A program made the translations under genes and the position numbers. A model generated the notes under the pieces. It saw only the letters and a program-made list of their open reading frames with translations. It was not told where the DNA came from and made no database searches. From positions 34,985,326-35,049,325 of the forward strand of contig OZ022260.1 of assembly GCA_963978905.1 (NCBI GenBank): a DNA stretch of 64,000 nucleotides, read 5' to 3'. Shown here one piece after another: positions 1 through 12,000 of the stretch; the first letter of the stretch is position 1, and every line of letters begins with the position of its first letter. Source of the DNA: Trichostrongylus colubriformis (lineage: Eukaryota > Nematoda > Chromadorea > Rhabditida > Trichostrongylidae).

Positions 1-406
1 GATACCAACACACGCCATACCATACTATGCAAAATACGATAATGCTACCGACAGTTCCAGTAGATATTCTGAGGTAAAGTGATCATGTATATGCATGCAA
101 GACACGAAATTTCCAGTCAATACTTCTGCAGTGATGTGTACAATGTGCTACACTAGACAGAGCTATCCCAAACCACGGCGCTAAACGGCATGAGCTTTGA
201 TAGGGCGCTATCGCGTTGAAGGGGAAGGAGTCATCGCACTGTGCTCGGCGCTATTTAACCTAGACTCCAACAAAAAAGAGAATCTCTGCCCTTCTCCGCC
301 GAAGCGTAAGCAAGATTATGCGCTAGTGAGCGCAGATTGACCCGTAATTCAGGTGTTCATAGAGGAGTAGGCTAATAGGCGGGTACGCAAAAAGGTAGCA
401 CACTTT
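1..406. other. No gene recognised
   Basis: I see no convincing exon, splice-site pair or repeat family here. It is ordinary AT-rich intergenic or intronic DNA. Confidence 0.4.
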
Positions 407-480
407 GGCCGCGGCCATACTTTGCGTATTGACGCCGACACCGCAGCCGCCGGCGTCAAGTGCAAAGTATGGCCGTGGCC
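407..480. mobile_element. Short MITE, family A (GGCCGCGxTCATACTTTGC ends)
   Basis: The ends GGCCGCGGCCATACTTTGC and its near-complement face each other, with an inner GACGCCG/CGGCGTC hairpin. It belongs to the family seen at least eleven more times in the window (for example 14361, 19220, 26215, 28367, 35870). Confidence 0.65.
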
Positions 481-1524
481 TCATTGTTTGATTGCTTTTC
501 CACTTATTCGCCCACTCATCTGTTCGCCATTTTGTCCATTCAGCTTTTCACTCAAACCATAGTGTTTAGCTTTTATGCTCGAATCGGATTATCGCCCGAG
601 TAGTCAGTTCTAAACTGTACTGCCTTTTTATCCTGCAATTTTGATCATCATGTCTGTCTATTCTGACGCAAAAAACTTCCAAAAAAAAGTCTACATTCTG
701 TAACGATGGATCAAGCTTTCATTCGGGCTGCCTTCACCTTTGCTCTTTCTTCCTTTCTTGATGCCCTATGTACATCTTTTTCTCTTCCCTTCCTGACGCC
801 CCATGAACATTTTTCCCCTTTTCATCATTTCAATGCGCTTTTCTATGCATCTTGCATTAATCTCTAAACTGCAAGCATATTGCCAGAGAACATGAAAAAA
901 GTAGAGCAAAAGGCAAAAAAGGAGAGATAGGTGGTTGTGGTCAATGAAGGTGAAACTGAAAGTGGGGCAACACTATAAGGTCTGCGGGTGCTATCGAAAT
1001 GGAGGGCACATCCTGCAGAATATTGACAGCTTTCCCCCTCTCCCCCTATCTGCCGGATAGCAAATACGGGGTGGGGAGGGGCGCTTAAATGCCCCCTCCT
1101 CTTCATTATGATAGACCCGGCTGCGAAAACTGGAAAATTCGATCACATCACGGTGAACCGTAGTGATGTCTAAGGAAGCCGTTTGGGCAGAAACAATGTA
1201 TTGAACATGTCCTATCACGAAAAAATGTGTTTGCCTTTGCGGAAAACACTGTCAACACGTTTGTTCATGACAATACACGACTTCACAGGGTTCTCCAGTA
1301 AAACAGAATGCTTGATTGGCTTGACTTGTTCTGGGGGGACAGCTGAAACTGATGTCAGACTTGGCGATTTAGCGATCTCGCGATTCTGCGGCTTTGCGGT
1401 GGTGTCGCACTTTTGCAAGAGGTGAGGCAACCTGTGATTGTGCTCTGGTAGTCCACTAGAAACAACCGCTTATCATTGGATCTTTTGTTCCTCACTTTCC
1501 TTCTAGCACCTACAAGCACTCCTA
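481..1524. other. No gene recognised
   Basis: Only short open frames on both strands, with overlapping frames at 1183-1430 that look non-coding. There is no clear exon and no transposon. Confidence 0.35.
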
Positions 1525-3087
1525 CAGTGTGTCCCAAAAGTATAGGTCCACCTTATTTTTCATCCATATCTCCAGAATGGATAAGCGATTCCTTTCCAAA
1601 TTTTTATATGTAGTACCTGATCACTGTAGCAATCAAGCGCCTCAGTAAAATTGAAGGCATAAAATTGCAAAATTTTATTTGATTTTTTTTTTCAAAAATA
1701 AGGGTGTCCCAAAAGTATAGGTCCACTCAGCTTTTCCGCCTCGCTTCCATCGAAAGGTAAGTTGTGAGGTAGGTGTGTTGACGATTTCTGAGACTTCTGA
1801 GATTTACTCTACAGTGCCATGCCAAGCGGTACGCACTTTTCCGAGTACGAAAATGGGCAAATTCTGGCCCACAAGGACGTGAGACTCAGCAATCGCAAAA
1901 TTTCTGAAAAGATGGGCCTATTCCAAAGCTCGATCAACAGCTTCTGTCGTACCATGGACCTGTACGGAACGAAAAAGGGAAGTAGAAGGCCGTAGGAGCT
2001 TTCTGAGAAGCAGGAGCGTCGGATCCTCAAAGCTGCGTCCAATTCCAGAAAGGGTGCTTGTCGACGGTGCAGGGAACTGGCACCTGCTGTATCGAAAAAC
2101 ACTGTGCACCGTCTGCTCAAGTCGTCTCCTCACATCGAGCGAAGATGGTTTTCGTCCTTGCCATACCTCACGAGGGCGCACGAAGAGGCTCGAATCCATT
2201 TTGCCAAGTAGAATGTCAGCTGGACCCATCAATAGGATGAGGTAGTCTGCAGGGTTACATTATTGACGTAGTAGTTCACACAGCGTTAGTAATGGTGTTG
2301 CAGGTGATCTTTTCTGATGAGAAGAAGTTCAATTTGGACGGCTCGGACGGCTTAGCTAGTTACTGGAGGGATTTGGGGAAGGAGCCATGCTACTTCTTGA
2401 GGCGCGGATTTGCTGGTGGTAGTGGTATGGTAGGGACCGCCTTCTCTCGCTTTGGTTAGAGCAGGATACTATTCATCACGCATCATATACATTCCAGGGC
2501 TTTGCAGGACGTTCTAGAAAGTAATTTACTACCATATAAACAGCGGTACATACAAACATTAGGTGCACAGCCGACCAACACCCTTTCTGGAATCGGACGC
2601 AGCGTTGAGGATCCGTCGCTTCTGCTTCTCAGAAAGCTCCTACGGCCTTCCACTTCCCTTTTTCGTTCCGTACAGGTCCATGGTACGACAGAAGCTGTTG
2701 ATCGAGCTTTGGAATAGGCCCATCTTTTCAGAAATTTTGCGATTGCTGAGTCTCACGTCCTTGTGGGCCAGAATTTGCCCATTTTCGTACTCGGAAAAGT
2801 GCGTACCGCTTGGCATGGCACTGTAGAGTAAACCTCAGAAGGATGCGTCAACACCCTACCTCACAACTTACCTTTCGATGGAAGCAAGGCGGAAAAGCTG
2901 AGTGGACCTATACTTTTGGGACACCCTTATTTTTGAAAAAAAATCAAATAAAATTTTGCAATTTTATGTCTTCAATTGATTGCTACAGTGATCAGGTACC
3001 ACATATAAAAATTTGGAAAGGAATCGCTTATCCATTCTGGAGATATGGATGAAAAATAGGGTGGACCTATACTTTTGGGACACACTG
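1525..3087 (+). mobile_element. Tc1-like transposon, rearranged into a palindrome, IR/DR type
   Basis: It is flanked by TA at 1523-1524 and 3088-3089. The outermost sequence CAGTGTGTCCCAAAAGTATA is inverted at the right end. The core GTGTCCCAAAAGTATAGGTC occurs a second time about 175 bp further in on each side (1705 and the complement near 2925), as in IR/DR-type Tc1 elements such as Sleeping Beauty. The left 545 bp, including the transposase N-terminus, is repeated in inverted orientation as the right about 515 bp (2572-3087). The element therefore has two 5' halves and no genuine 3' end. Confidence 0.85.
1817..2460 (+). pseudogene. Tc1-like transposase remnant
   Basis: The forward reading begins M-P-S-G-T-H-F-S-E-Y-E-N-G-Q and runs through a helix-turn-helix-like stretch (ISEKMGLFQSSINSFCRTM). 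A stop codon follows near 1994, then frameshifted pieces. Near 2308 a catalytic-core fragment reads VIFSDEKKFNLDGSDG, the D-E-K-K-x-N signature around the first catalytic Asp of Tc1 transposases, followed by a GGSGMV...AFSRFG segment. Everything after about 2460, including the last catalytic residue, is missing. It is inactive as it stands. An inverted copy of the N-terminal part lies at 2572-2815. Confidence 0.8.
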
Positions 3088-3114
3088 TATGGCCTGCACT
3101 TGTTTCATGAATGC

Positions 3115-3250
3115 GTACAGTCCATTCCACACGCTAGTTAGGGCGTGGTCAGAGTGGGGAGAGCGAGAGTCTGTGGCGGGGTGAGAGAATTCGATATATA
3201 CTCATCCAAATTCGTAGGCCACGCCCTATCAAGCGCTCCGAAGACTGTAC
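3115..3250. mobile_element. TA-flanked MITE, family C
   Basis: Both ends read TACAGTC (inverted) around facing GGCGTGGTC / GGCCACGCCC arms and a CTCTC-rich centre. Related copies lie at 18926, 23215 and 27201. The TA next to the CAGTCC ends suggests a Tc1/mariner-type origin. Confidence 0.65.
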
Positions 3251-3429
3251 ATAGGGTGACCTCACTTGATACTGAGATGCACACCCGATTGTGAGCTTCC
3301 TTCTCCACAATGCACTACGCAAGTGCACCCGCTGTTAAGCATTCTACCACGACGCCGCTGTATAAACCGCTTCTCAATGAACTTCCGACAAAATGATCCC
3401 ACACAGACTGCATAATTCTGTATCGTCGC

Positions 3430-3975
3430 AAATCTACAACACCACTATCTGTCCCGGATTGTATAGATTCAATGTGTTTTATTGATATGCATTCTTACCT
3501 GGAGCGAAAAAATATTTATTTCGCATTTCCTCACATGAATTCGCTGTAGAATACCTTACGATACTCATCTGCCCTTTGAAAATTAAGATTCTAGTGCTTC
3601 TCGCCGATTTCTGCAAGCACAACCCCCTCTCCTGTCCGGTCAAATACGACCAGTGTACACCGAGAGTCGAGGGTTCCTCGACAGGAGGGTTGTATTTGAC
3701 GGGGTGGGATGGTGAGGACGTAACTTCAGAGGTCAACGATAAGTACTAAAATCTAAACTTTCAATGAGCGGATGGGAAGCAAAAGGGTATTTTACCTCAA
3801 ATCCGTCTGGCAAAATGTAAAATTTATATTGTCGCCTCTGGAAAGGATATAAATCAATTAAACACATTGCAACTATGCAATCCGGCAACAGTAACTGGCA
3901 TTGTAGAGGTCAAATCAGGGGGGTCGTACTGAAGCGGCTTTTTTCCTCGACATCTGAGGTGCCCTAAATGCCCTA
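3430..3975. repeat. Family E repeat, palindromic copy
   Basis: The left half (CTGCAAGCACAACCCCCTC, GGTCAAATACGACC) returns in reverse in the right half (GGAGGGTTGTATTTGACGG ... GAGGTCAA...TCTAAACTTTCA), with the centre near 3670-3700. Single-sided copies of the same family lie at 31836, 32380, 34180, 43140, 51625 and 57225. No coding capacity. Confidence 0.65.
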
Positions 3976-4039
3976 GAACGACCTCCCTGTCAAGGGATGC
4001 TCGACTAACGATGTACCTTGATTGTAATGGATGGGGGAA

Positions 4040-4062
4040 GGGGGGGGGGGGGGGGGGGGGGG
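4040..4062. repeat. Homopolymer of 23 G
   Basis: An uninterrupted run of 23 guanines, preceded by ATGGGGGAA. It is the longest of several G or C runs in the window. Confidence 0.95.
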
Positions 4063-4085
4063 AAGAAGGCATTTAATAGATTCGG

Positions 4086-4148
4086 ATTGGCCGGCTCACG
4101 CCGGCCAATACTCCTGAACTCGGATTAGCCGGCTAAGGCCGGCCAATC
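4086..4148. repeat. Two tandem GC-rich hairpins
   Basis: ATTGGCCGGC-TCAC-GCCGGCCAAT (4086-4109) is a perfect hairpin. GATTAGCCGGC-TAAG-GCCGGCCAATC (4123-4148) is a near copy 14 bp on. The function is unknown. Confidence 0.8.
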
Positions 4149-4149
4149 T

Positions 4150-5055
4150 TCGTGGGGCAGCTCCGCCGCCCCCCGCAGGGTGGCTTGGCGATTCTAGCTT
4201 TGTAGCAGGGTTCGACTTTCGCACGCGTGCTTCGCGCGCATTGCAACAGGGAGCCCTGATATGGATAATATGCGGTTTGTATATATTGTAATCAAACCTC
4301 AAACTATCATCGGCTTCGGTTGAAACTAAGAGATACCATAACACCTATACCCCTGCCCACTGAAGGCAGATCCCCTTTAAAGATGGCAGGATTCGATCCG
4401 GCCACAAAAAGAATATTGAAGCTTTTAGTAGTACAAAAGTAGGGAAATGGAGCGGACGGCCAAAAAATCCGAGGAATAAGACCACTTTTCCACACTTGAT
4501 CCAAGTGTGTAGGAAACAGACGAAGAGAGGCTAACCACGTAAGAGGAGCGGCAGCAATTGGAGGTGTTTCTTCGTGAGCTCGGAGGCGTTTCGTAGTAGT
4601 TGACCTATGAAAGCTGAAAGCCACATGCATGTATCAGTTCTAGGAGAAACAGTAGCCCTAACTGATTGCCAAGAGATACCCCTGCTTATAACACTTACTT
4701 AGTGAATGTGGTACTAATATTGGAAATGTGGCGGAGGTAGGCTTAGAATTTATGTACTCTGTACACATGGGTTGGCCCCAATCCAATCCTACCTCCACAG
4801 GCCCGTACCTAACTTGCTTGTTGTGTGCTTCCTACACTTTGGTCAGTCCCTACCCAGTCCCTACTTGCGCCACATCAACAGACCCATTCCCGACCTTTCC
4901 GATTTTCGGAACCCAAGCGAGGACTTAAGTTTGAGCACCCATCGATATCGGCGCAAGCCCCGCCCACGGTGAGCGGAGCTAGGGTTAGTTCTTATGAGCT
5001 TTGCGCACTTTGGTCAATCCCTACCCACCCCTCCACGTTGCTATTGAAGTCACAT
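4150..5055. other. No gene recognised
   Basis: Short unrelated open frames only. A stretch with repeated GGTCAGTCCCTACCCA-like words lies near 4840-5030. Confidence 0.35.
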
Positions 5056-5596
5056 GGTCCAACGTATTTTTGGACGCTGATCTCGAACCTGCATTCCAAA
5101 TTCGCAGAACGATTCTCTTGGGGGAGTGATGGAGGATTTTTTTTGAAAAAAAAATAGTACTATTATATGGTAGGTTTGGAAGCCCGTAGCACGCGAGCCA
5201 GGCGTTCTCGCGCAAAACCAGTGCGATTTCCGTATTAAGGAAACCAAACTACCCCCTGGGATATGTTTCCAGCCAGTTCAAAAGAGAATTCGATCAAATT
5301 CCGGAAAAAATTCTTGGCCTACCGAGAATTTGACCGAATTTCGGAAAAATTCTTGACCTATCCGATAGGCCTCAAAGTGGCTGAAAACTTTACCCACAGG
5401 GTAGTTTGGTCTTCTAAACACGAAAATCGCACTGGTTTTGCGTGAGAGCGTGTGGCTGACGTGCTAAAGGCTTTCAAACCTACCATATGATAGCATTGTT
5501 TTTTCAAAAAAAAAAAACCTCCACAGCTCTGCTCAGAAAATCGTTCTGCAAATTTGGAATGCAGTTTAGAGATCAACGTCCATATGTATCCCGGAC
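5056..5596. repeat. Foldback element with about 220-bp arms
   Basis: The left arm (5056-5281) is mirrored by the right arm (5376-5596). Matching landmarks are GGTCC/GGACC at the ends, CGTCC + GATC + TTGGAATGCAG, a run of T facing a run of A, GGTAGGTTTG and GGGTAGTTTGGT. The roughly 95-bp spacer holds three AGAATTTGACCGAATT-like repeats. No transposase. Confidence 0.75.
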
Positions 5597-5784
5597 CATA
5601 TGTGTCCTATTCCGAACGGCCACTTCGACCTCAGGTCCTTCCCTTGTAAGAGTGCATTATGTGACAAACACACAGTCACACTAACTTCTGCTCATATATA
5701 AGTAATGGATAAATGAACACGTAAATATCACTGACTTGTCGATCTGCACACTGAAGTGTAAACCTTATCTGAGTCTCCGTATAG

Positions 5785-6045
5785 GTGGGAGGGAGTCCTT
5801 CCCTCCTAGAATCAGAAGAAAACAACCCCGAATACCGTAAGGTGCTCTACGCTAGCACCGATAAGGTTTTTGAGTACCATGTGGAAACTCATCCAGTTCT
5901 TCAGCCTCCCGAAGATGTACGCGAGTTTTCGGCTTCAAAACCTCAGAACCAAACGGAACAAATCATCAGAACACTTCTCGCAATGGGTTATGATTTCGAT
6001 GGACATCCGTTAACCGATGATATCATATTCAAGGAACAGGATCAG
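5785..6045 (+). CDS. Tyrosine kinase gene, upstream exon
   Basis: Acceptor CCGTATAG before 5785 and donor CAG|GTAAAT after 6045 give 87 codons open in one frame (contains EYRKVLYASTDKVFEY and LLAMGYDFDGHPLTDD). I do not recognise the domain. It is assigned to the kinase gene by strand and position only. Confidence 0.55.
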
Positions 6046-9000
6046 GTAAATCGACTTTTCACTCGATAGTCCAGAAATCAAATTAGTGTAATGGTATTAC
6101 AAGCACTGAAAAAAGTGATTTAGCCCTCTGGACAACAGGTAACGCGAAAATAAAAATTAAAAAATTAGAATTAAACAATAGCGGAAGAGGAGAGATCAGG
6201 AGCACGAGCAGAAGCGATGAGCACACGCAATCAAACTGCGTCGATCAACTTCGGCTTCACTTGGATGCTCACAAAATCGATACATGATGGATAGTATCGG
6301 GGTGGGGTCCACGAGGTCGAATTTCCGCTTCGCGGCGTTTCACTCGCGGCGCCCCCGTACGACTCGCCGTATCGATTGCCCTTGATCGGCCGGCTGAGCG
6401 CGACTGCGTCACGTCTGCGCTTTCCACCCATACCACACTGCCTCGCTTGAAGTCTGCCATCCCCTGCCACTGGCACTCGCACCCGCTGTGCCGCTCATCG
6501 CGCGCGGCCGCGCGGAAATTCGACCTCGTGGACCCCACCCATAGCATCGCGGTGGGAGACGTAAAGATGTTAGAGCATAGATCAAAGACATCGTAAACAC
6601 AACGAGCAGATCGTGATCAGTTCGTTCCGTAGTAAAAATGTACAACAAAATTCCAACAGTATACAACGAAATTACAGCCAAATACTTGAAGGTAGCTCAC
6701 ATAGGGATCGTACTTCCTGAAGAATCTGTAAGCACAGCAGTAACAAAAAAGTCGCGGCGCTTACATAAATGTTGAAAAACGACAAACATTATGGGAAATA
6801 TTATTGATTGACTTTTCAATGTTTGCAAGTGTTTATTGCGGAGATGTATCACCATGCTCACTTTAATTAAAGAACAGATTAAGCAATAGAACATTGTGGT
6901 ATCGTTTAGAAATGCACTTATTGTACTATATGCATCTCTGCATCGGACCTATGATCACAATCGGCCACAGCATGCGATAGTAACGCACGCTTCCACTAAT
7001 CTCCACAAACAGCTGTCTCACCCCTACCCTTCCAGGTGAGGGTCGATTGGTGGAATTTCCGCTTCGCGACGTCGCTCTCGCGGGTCGTTTGAAGTTCCGC
7101 TCGAGACGCCATGGGCTGGTACCCTAAGAGACCATTGAAGATCGCAAGTCGAATGCTTAGGGAGTTCGCCTGGCCTAGCGAAAATTCGACCAGTCGGCCC
7201 CTACCCCTACCCACCCCCTTCAAAGCGCCGGTACACCTCGCCCACACACTCTTGGCTCCTTCCGCAAGCTTGAGCGCATCAAAAAAGTAACGGAACTTTT
7301 GCGAAGAGTTTTCCAAGTTACCATTTAACCTGCTCGTCTGCTGTCGGCCCAGTTTTTTGTCAAATATCAGAGATTTCATAAATAATGTGTAAAAAGCCTG
7401 TTGCATTCGGAAGTCATTCGTAAGACATTTTTCACTTGCTCATATGATCATTGATATAGTTCGGCAGAAGCCTAAAGACATCTCTAAACATCGCGCCTAA
7501 AACCGCCTTTATACCCTGCTGTGCCGGCGGCAGGACGTGGCCGCGTCGTGTCTGCGTCTCCGCTCATGCCACACTGTCTCGCTGCCTTCAAAGGCACCCG
7601 CCCTGCCACCGCACCGCAGAGTATAAAGGAGGCCTAATGCGCGCAACCCGGGCGCCACCAGCCGGCACATGATCGATACTATTTATGATTACCTTCGAAT
7701 CGACGGCATCGGTCCGACACAGGGCGTGATACATTTCAGTGCTTGCATCTCGCTCTTCCTATCGTTACAGCACATATTGAAAGCACTTTTAGGTGGAATT
7801 GGCTGTCAACCATGATAAAAGCAATAATCTTTTGAGGCTGCTTCATTCACACCTATGGTGGTCAGTGCGAAACCAGTGGAGATCGAGTGCATATGTCTTT
7901 GGGATTACTTTGGTGGTGATACGTGTTTGGATATGAATTGCTGGGCTGGAACAGAACTAAACGTCGTTGCCGAAGAGTATCAGTAAGTCACAGCTTCCAT
8001 TGCCTCACACAGGGGCAAGTTATTTACCTTTTGCATTTCATCGGACGATGGGATTGTATAAGGTATATAAAGGATTTAGGAAGGGGAGAGGGGAGCTAGA
8101 GAAAGGGTGTGTCCCCTTATGTCAGGATTCCCACCGCGGCGTGTCACAAGCGAAGCAAAGCGGACGAGCTAGAGGCGCCATGTTGTGGGGTTCCGAAGCG
8201 ATCACAAATCATCACCGTTGCCGCGACGCGCATAGCTCGCACACACTGCGTCGCTCGTCGTCGTGCAAAATCCTGACATAAGGTACACACACCTAAAGAG
8301 TATACAGTCCCTATCAAACCAGGCTGAGCAGGGCTTTCATAACTGCAGTCGATTATTTCGTACCGGACTCCCTCAGAGCACTAAAAGCAAACATGCAATG
8401 CAATAATCGGACGGAATCTCACATGGGTTGAAGTTTCAGTCTTCACAGACTTTGAAATTTCTTCAGGGTGCGAAGTTTGCGTCAAGGAGAGTATCTTCGC
8501 ATACCACTACGATGGAGTCTTGCACGTATCGTCGGCGAAAGGCCTCAGAATGGTCTGGGTTTAATACCAAGCTGTTGGCTTGTAGCCAAAAAATTCGTTA
8601 ACGGTTCGTAAAAATATTTCGATTTTAATTATCAATCCAGTACTTATTAGCAAATATCTACATATGTTTGTGGAGTGATTTTTTAGTTGTTACGCCGGAA
8701 AGAGCATGTAGACAGTGATCACGAAATTGAGATGGGTCAATACCGCAGCCAACTATAGTAGCACCCCGTCGCAGTCATGGACGATTTACTTTCTTCCTCC
8801 ACCTCACCAGCCACACCCCATTCACAGTCCACGCCTACCGATGGGTATAGATGATGTCTGGCAACTGTGCGGCTGAAGAACGTGTAATGATCAGTGTCGC
8901 TGCGTCACGTTCTGATGGCAGAGGATTCCGTGGCTTGTCTGGCTGTTAGTGTGTATAGAAGTCCTCATTTGACGCATCGACGTCATTGGCGTGGACAGAC

Positions 9001-12000
9001 AGGGTGCCAGTGCGTCACCCTCATTTAAACCCTCGTCCACGAGAAAAGTTTTTTCGGTTACCCATATATTTATGTTGTATTTGCCTAATGAGGGCTGCAT
9101 GCAAAATCTCACGCGAAAAAAAGAAAATTCGGTCATGATACAGCTCCTCAAATTCTTGGCCGAGTGGGCACAGCCTCCTAGTAGAAGCCCCGTCCCGTCG
9201 ACCTCCGCGATTGGGAGTGGACCGACTGTTTATGTAACTTTCTGTTTCTACATGCGTCTCCGGGCGCGGCGGACGACAGGGTGGACACTTGCTCGGAAGC
9301 CCCGCCTTCTCGGCTGAGACTTTGCAGTGCTGCATCTTAGCTGGATTCTCATCTTCGCGCGAAACTGCATACGGCCCACATTAGGCAAAAACGTAAATAT
9401 ATGGGTATCAGAAAAGCTCATTTTTCCGTGGACGATTATTTGAAGCGTAGTGATATTAGGTCGGCAACTAAGTCATTGCGGATTTCACTCATAGATGGCT
9501 TTAGTTGAATATTTAGCTTTACTGGCGTAAGCCAAATGCTAACACATATTGTTATCTAATGGTAGGCAGTCCTGCTATAAATCTAAAGAAGGTTTCTTGA
9601 TCGGTGGAAAAACGCATCGCAAGCTCACAAAAAAGTATGTGCTGTTTATGGTGCTGAAGCCTCAAAAGATCGGCAGTGCCAAAATTGCTTCGCCTAATTT
9701 CGTTCTGGTGATTTTTCTCTCAAAGATGAGAAACGCTCTGGTCGTCCAGTTGGAGTTGACAACGACCCAATCAAGGCAATACTTGATTCGGATCGTCACA
9801 CTATAACACGCGAGATTTCAGAGAAACTACTGATATCACATGCATGTATTGAAAAGCATTTAAAACAACTTGGGTACGTGTCAAAACTGGATATATGGGA
9901 TCCTCGGGAACTGAAAGGACCGCATTCAATGCAACGCATTAACATCTGCGAATTGCTAAAGAAACATAGTAAAAATGATCCATTTTAAGAAGAATCAACA
10001 CTGGCGATGAAAAATGGGTTGCTTACAATAATGTCCAGCGAAAAAGATCGTGGAGCCGCCCAGGTGAACCAGCTCAAACAGAGCAAAAGTTGGGATTCAT
10101 CAAAAGAAGGTTTTGTTGTCAGTTTGTTGGGATTACAAAGGAATTGTCGACTTTGAACTCCTACCACCCAACCGAATGATCAGTTCTGATGTCTACATTG
10201 CACAATTAACAAAATTAAGCAATGCAGTTCAAGAAAAGCAACCCGAATTAATTAACCGAAAGTGTTGTATTCCATCATGACAATGCAAGGCGACACACAT
10301 CTTTGGCAAAAATTATTGGAACTTGGTTGGGATGTTTTGCCACATCCACCATATAGTCCTGACCTTGCACCATCGGATTATTTTTTGTTTCGATCATTGC
10401 AAAATTCTTTGAGTGGTAAAAATTTCAGTAGTGATGATGAGGTCAAATCGCAACTGACTCAGTTTTTTACTGATAAAAACTAGAAGTTTTTCAAACGCGG
10501 AATTATGATGCTACCTGAAAGATGGCAAAAGGTCATTGATAAAAACGGGCAATGTATTACAGTATAAGGTGATTTATTTCTATGGAAAAAGGTCTTTGAT
10601 TTACTAACAAAAATCCGCAATTACTCAGTTGCCAACCTTATAGTTCCTCTAACCCTCGCGTCCTATGGCATCACCCTGCTGACGCGGTCTGCGAAGGCGT
10701 CTATGACTACTTTCACCTTTAATCGCATGAAATCTCCTACATATTGATAAGTTGTTCCACAATATCTACTAGTCAAAAATTGACCGAAGTGAAAGAAGAA
10801 CTGAGAGATGCAAAGATGTCTGCAGAATACATTTGGATTTTGTTCAACAGAGATTAGCAACTATCGTTTGTCCGCCCTAATTTTGTGAAGCGAATCGAAT
10901 TATGTGAAGCGATGTTGTTAAAAGAGATCTCAAATAGACAGGTATCGCGCTATTTCAGAAAATCCTGAGCTGTTCTCGTTTCCCTCGTGGTACATTGGTA
11001 TCTGTGATGTGGATGTGGCTTTTCGCTACCTTCTAAGCGATCGCTCCGCTCAGCGTCCAGGTGGGATGTTTCACATTTTCAAATATTATATTTTTGTAAT
11101 TCCTACCGTATTTCCTAGACGTCCATGTCCACGCTAAAGAGCAGTAAAAATAATTTGAAGGCTACAAATTATGTTCAACCTTTAATAATGTGATGCATTC
11201 ACATGACCTATGAGAGCGGTAAAGTATTATAGATAACGGCAGCGGAAGGGGGGGGGGGGGCAAGAAAGGAGCTGGGAACTCCGCTGTAAACGGATATTTT
11301 TTTAATCTCAGAATAGATGATGCGTAGCGCATGGAAAACGGCTTTTGGGGCGCTATTGCGATCCTAGGGAGCTTCATTTCGAACTGCACGCTCTGGTGCC
11401 CGAGTTGCTTGCTGATGGCAGACAAAGCGGAATCGTTTTCATTCATGATGATGTCCGAGAAGTGAAACAACAAACAGAAACAAACAAGTGAAGCAATGAA
11501 AGGGAGAATAAGCGAAGAAATACGAAAAATGCGTTGATGATAGAAAATATCCCATGAATTCATGCTCGCCGACTTGGCAAGGCGTCGTGTGCGTAATCGC
11601 GGATTATAAGAGAGTATCGTAGGCCAGATTTGTCTCCTTCTGACGTTTTCAAAGGCACTGAGAGGGGAGGATAAAGTGAGAGCTGGGAATACGTGTCCTC
11701 TAAGAACAAACCCTTCACATTAGAAGAGAATATGTGTGGCGAAACCCGTATTGAGGGAGCGCGGCTTGAGGTCTTATCACGATCCCGCAACACGGCGTGT
11801 CATCTCGCAGTTTATCAGCTGGACGAGTTGCCTGCGTGGCGGGACAGCGTTTGCAGTTGGGTGATTCAGCCTCTGGCCCGTCTGCAGTCTACCCTCAGCT
11901 AGTAACGCAGAGGGATGCGAAAGAGAAGAGGGTTTCCGTAATCCTACTTTTCGGGGTTTTTGCGTTTTATTTCGTTACTCTGTTACACTCTAGGCACCCC

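Noticed and set aside
4381..4420. tRNA-like GGATTCGATCC
   Set aside because: The T-loop-like word has no matching acceptor, D or anticodon stems on either strand.
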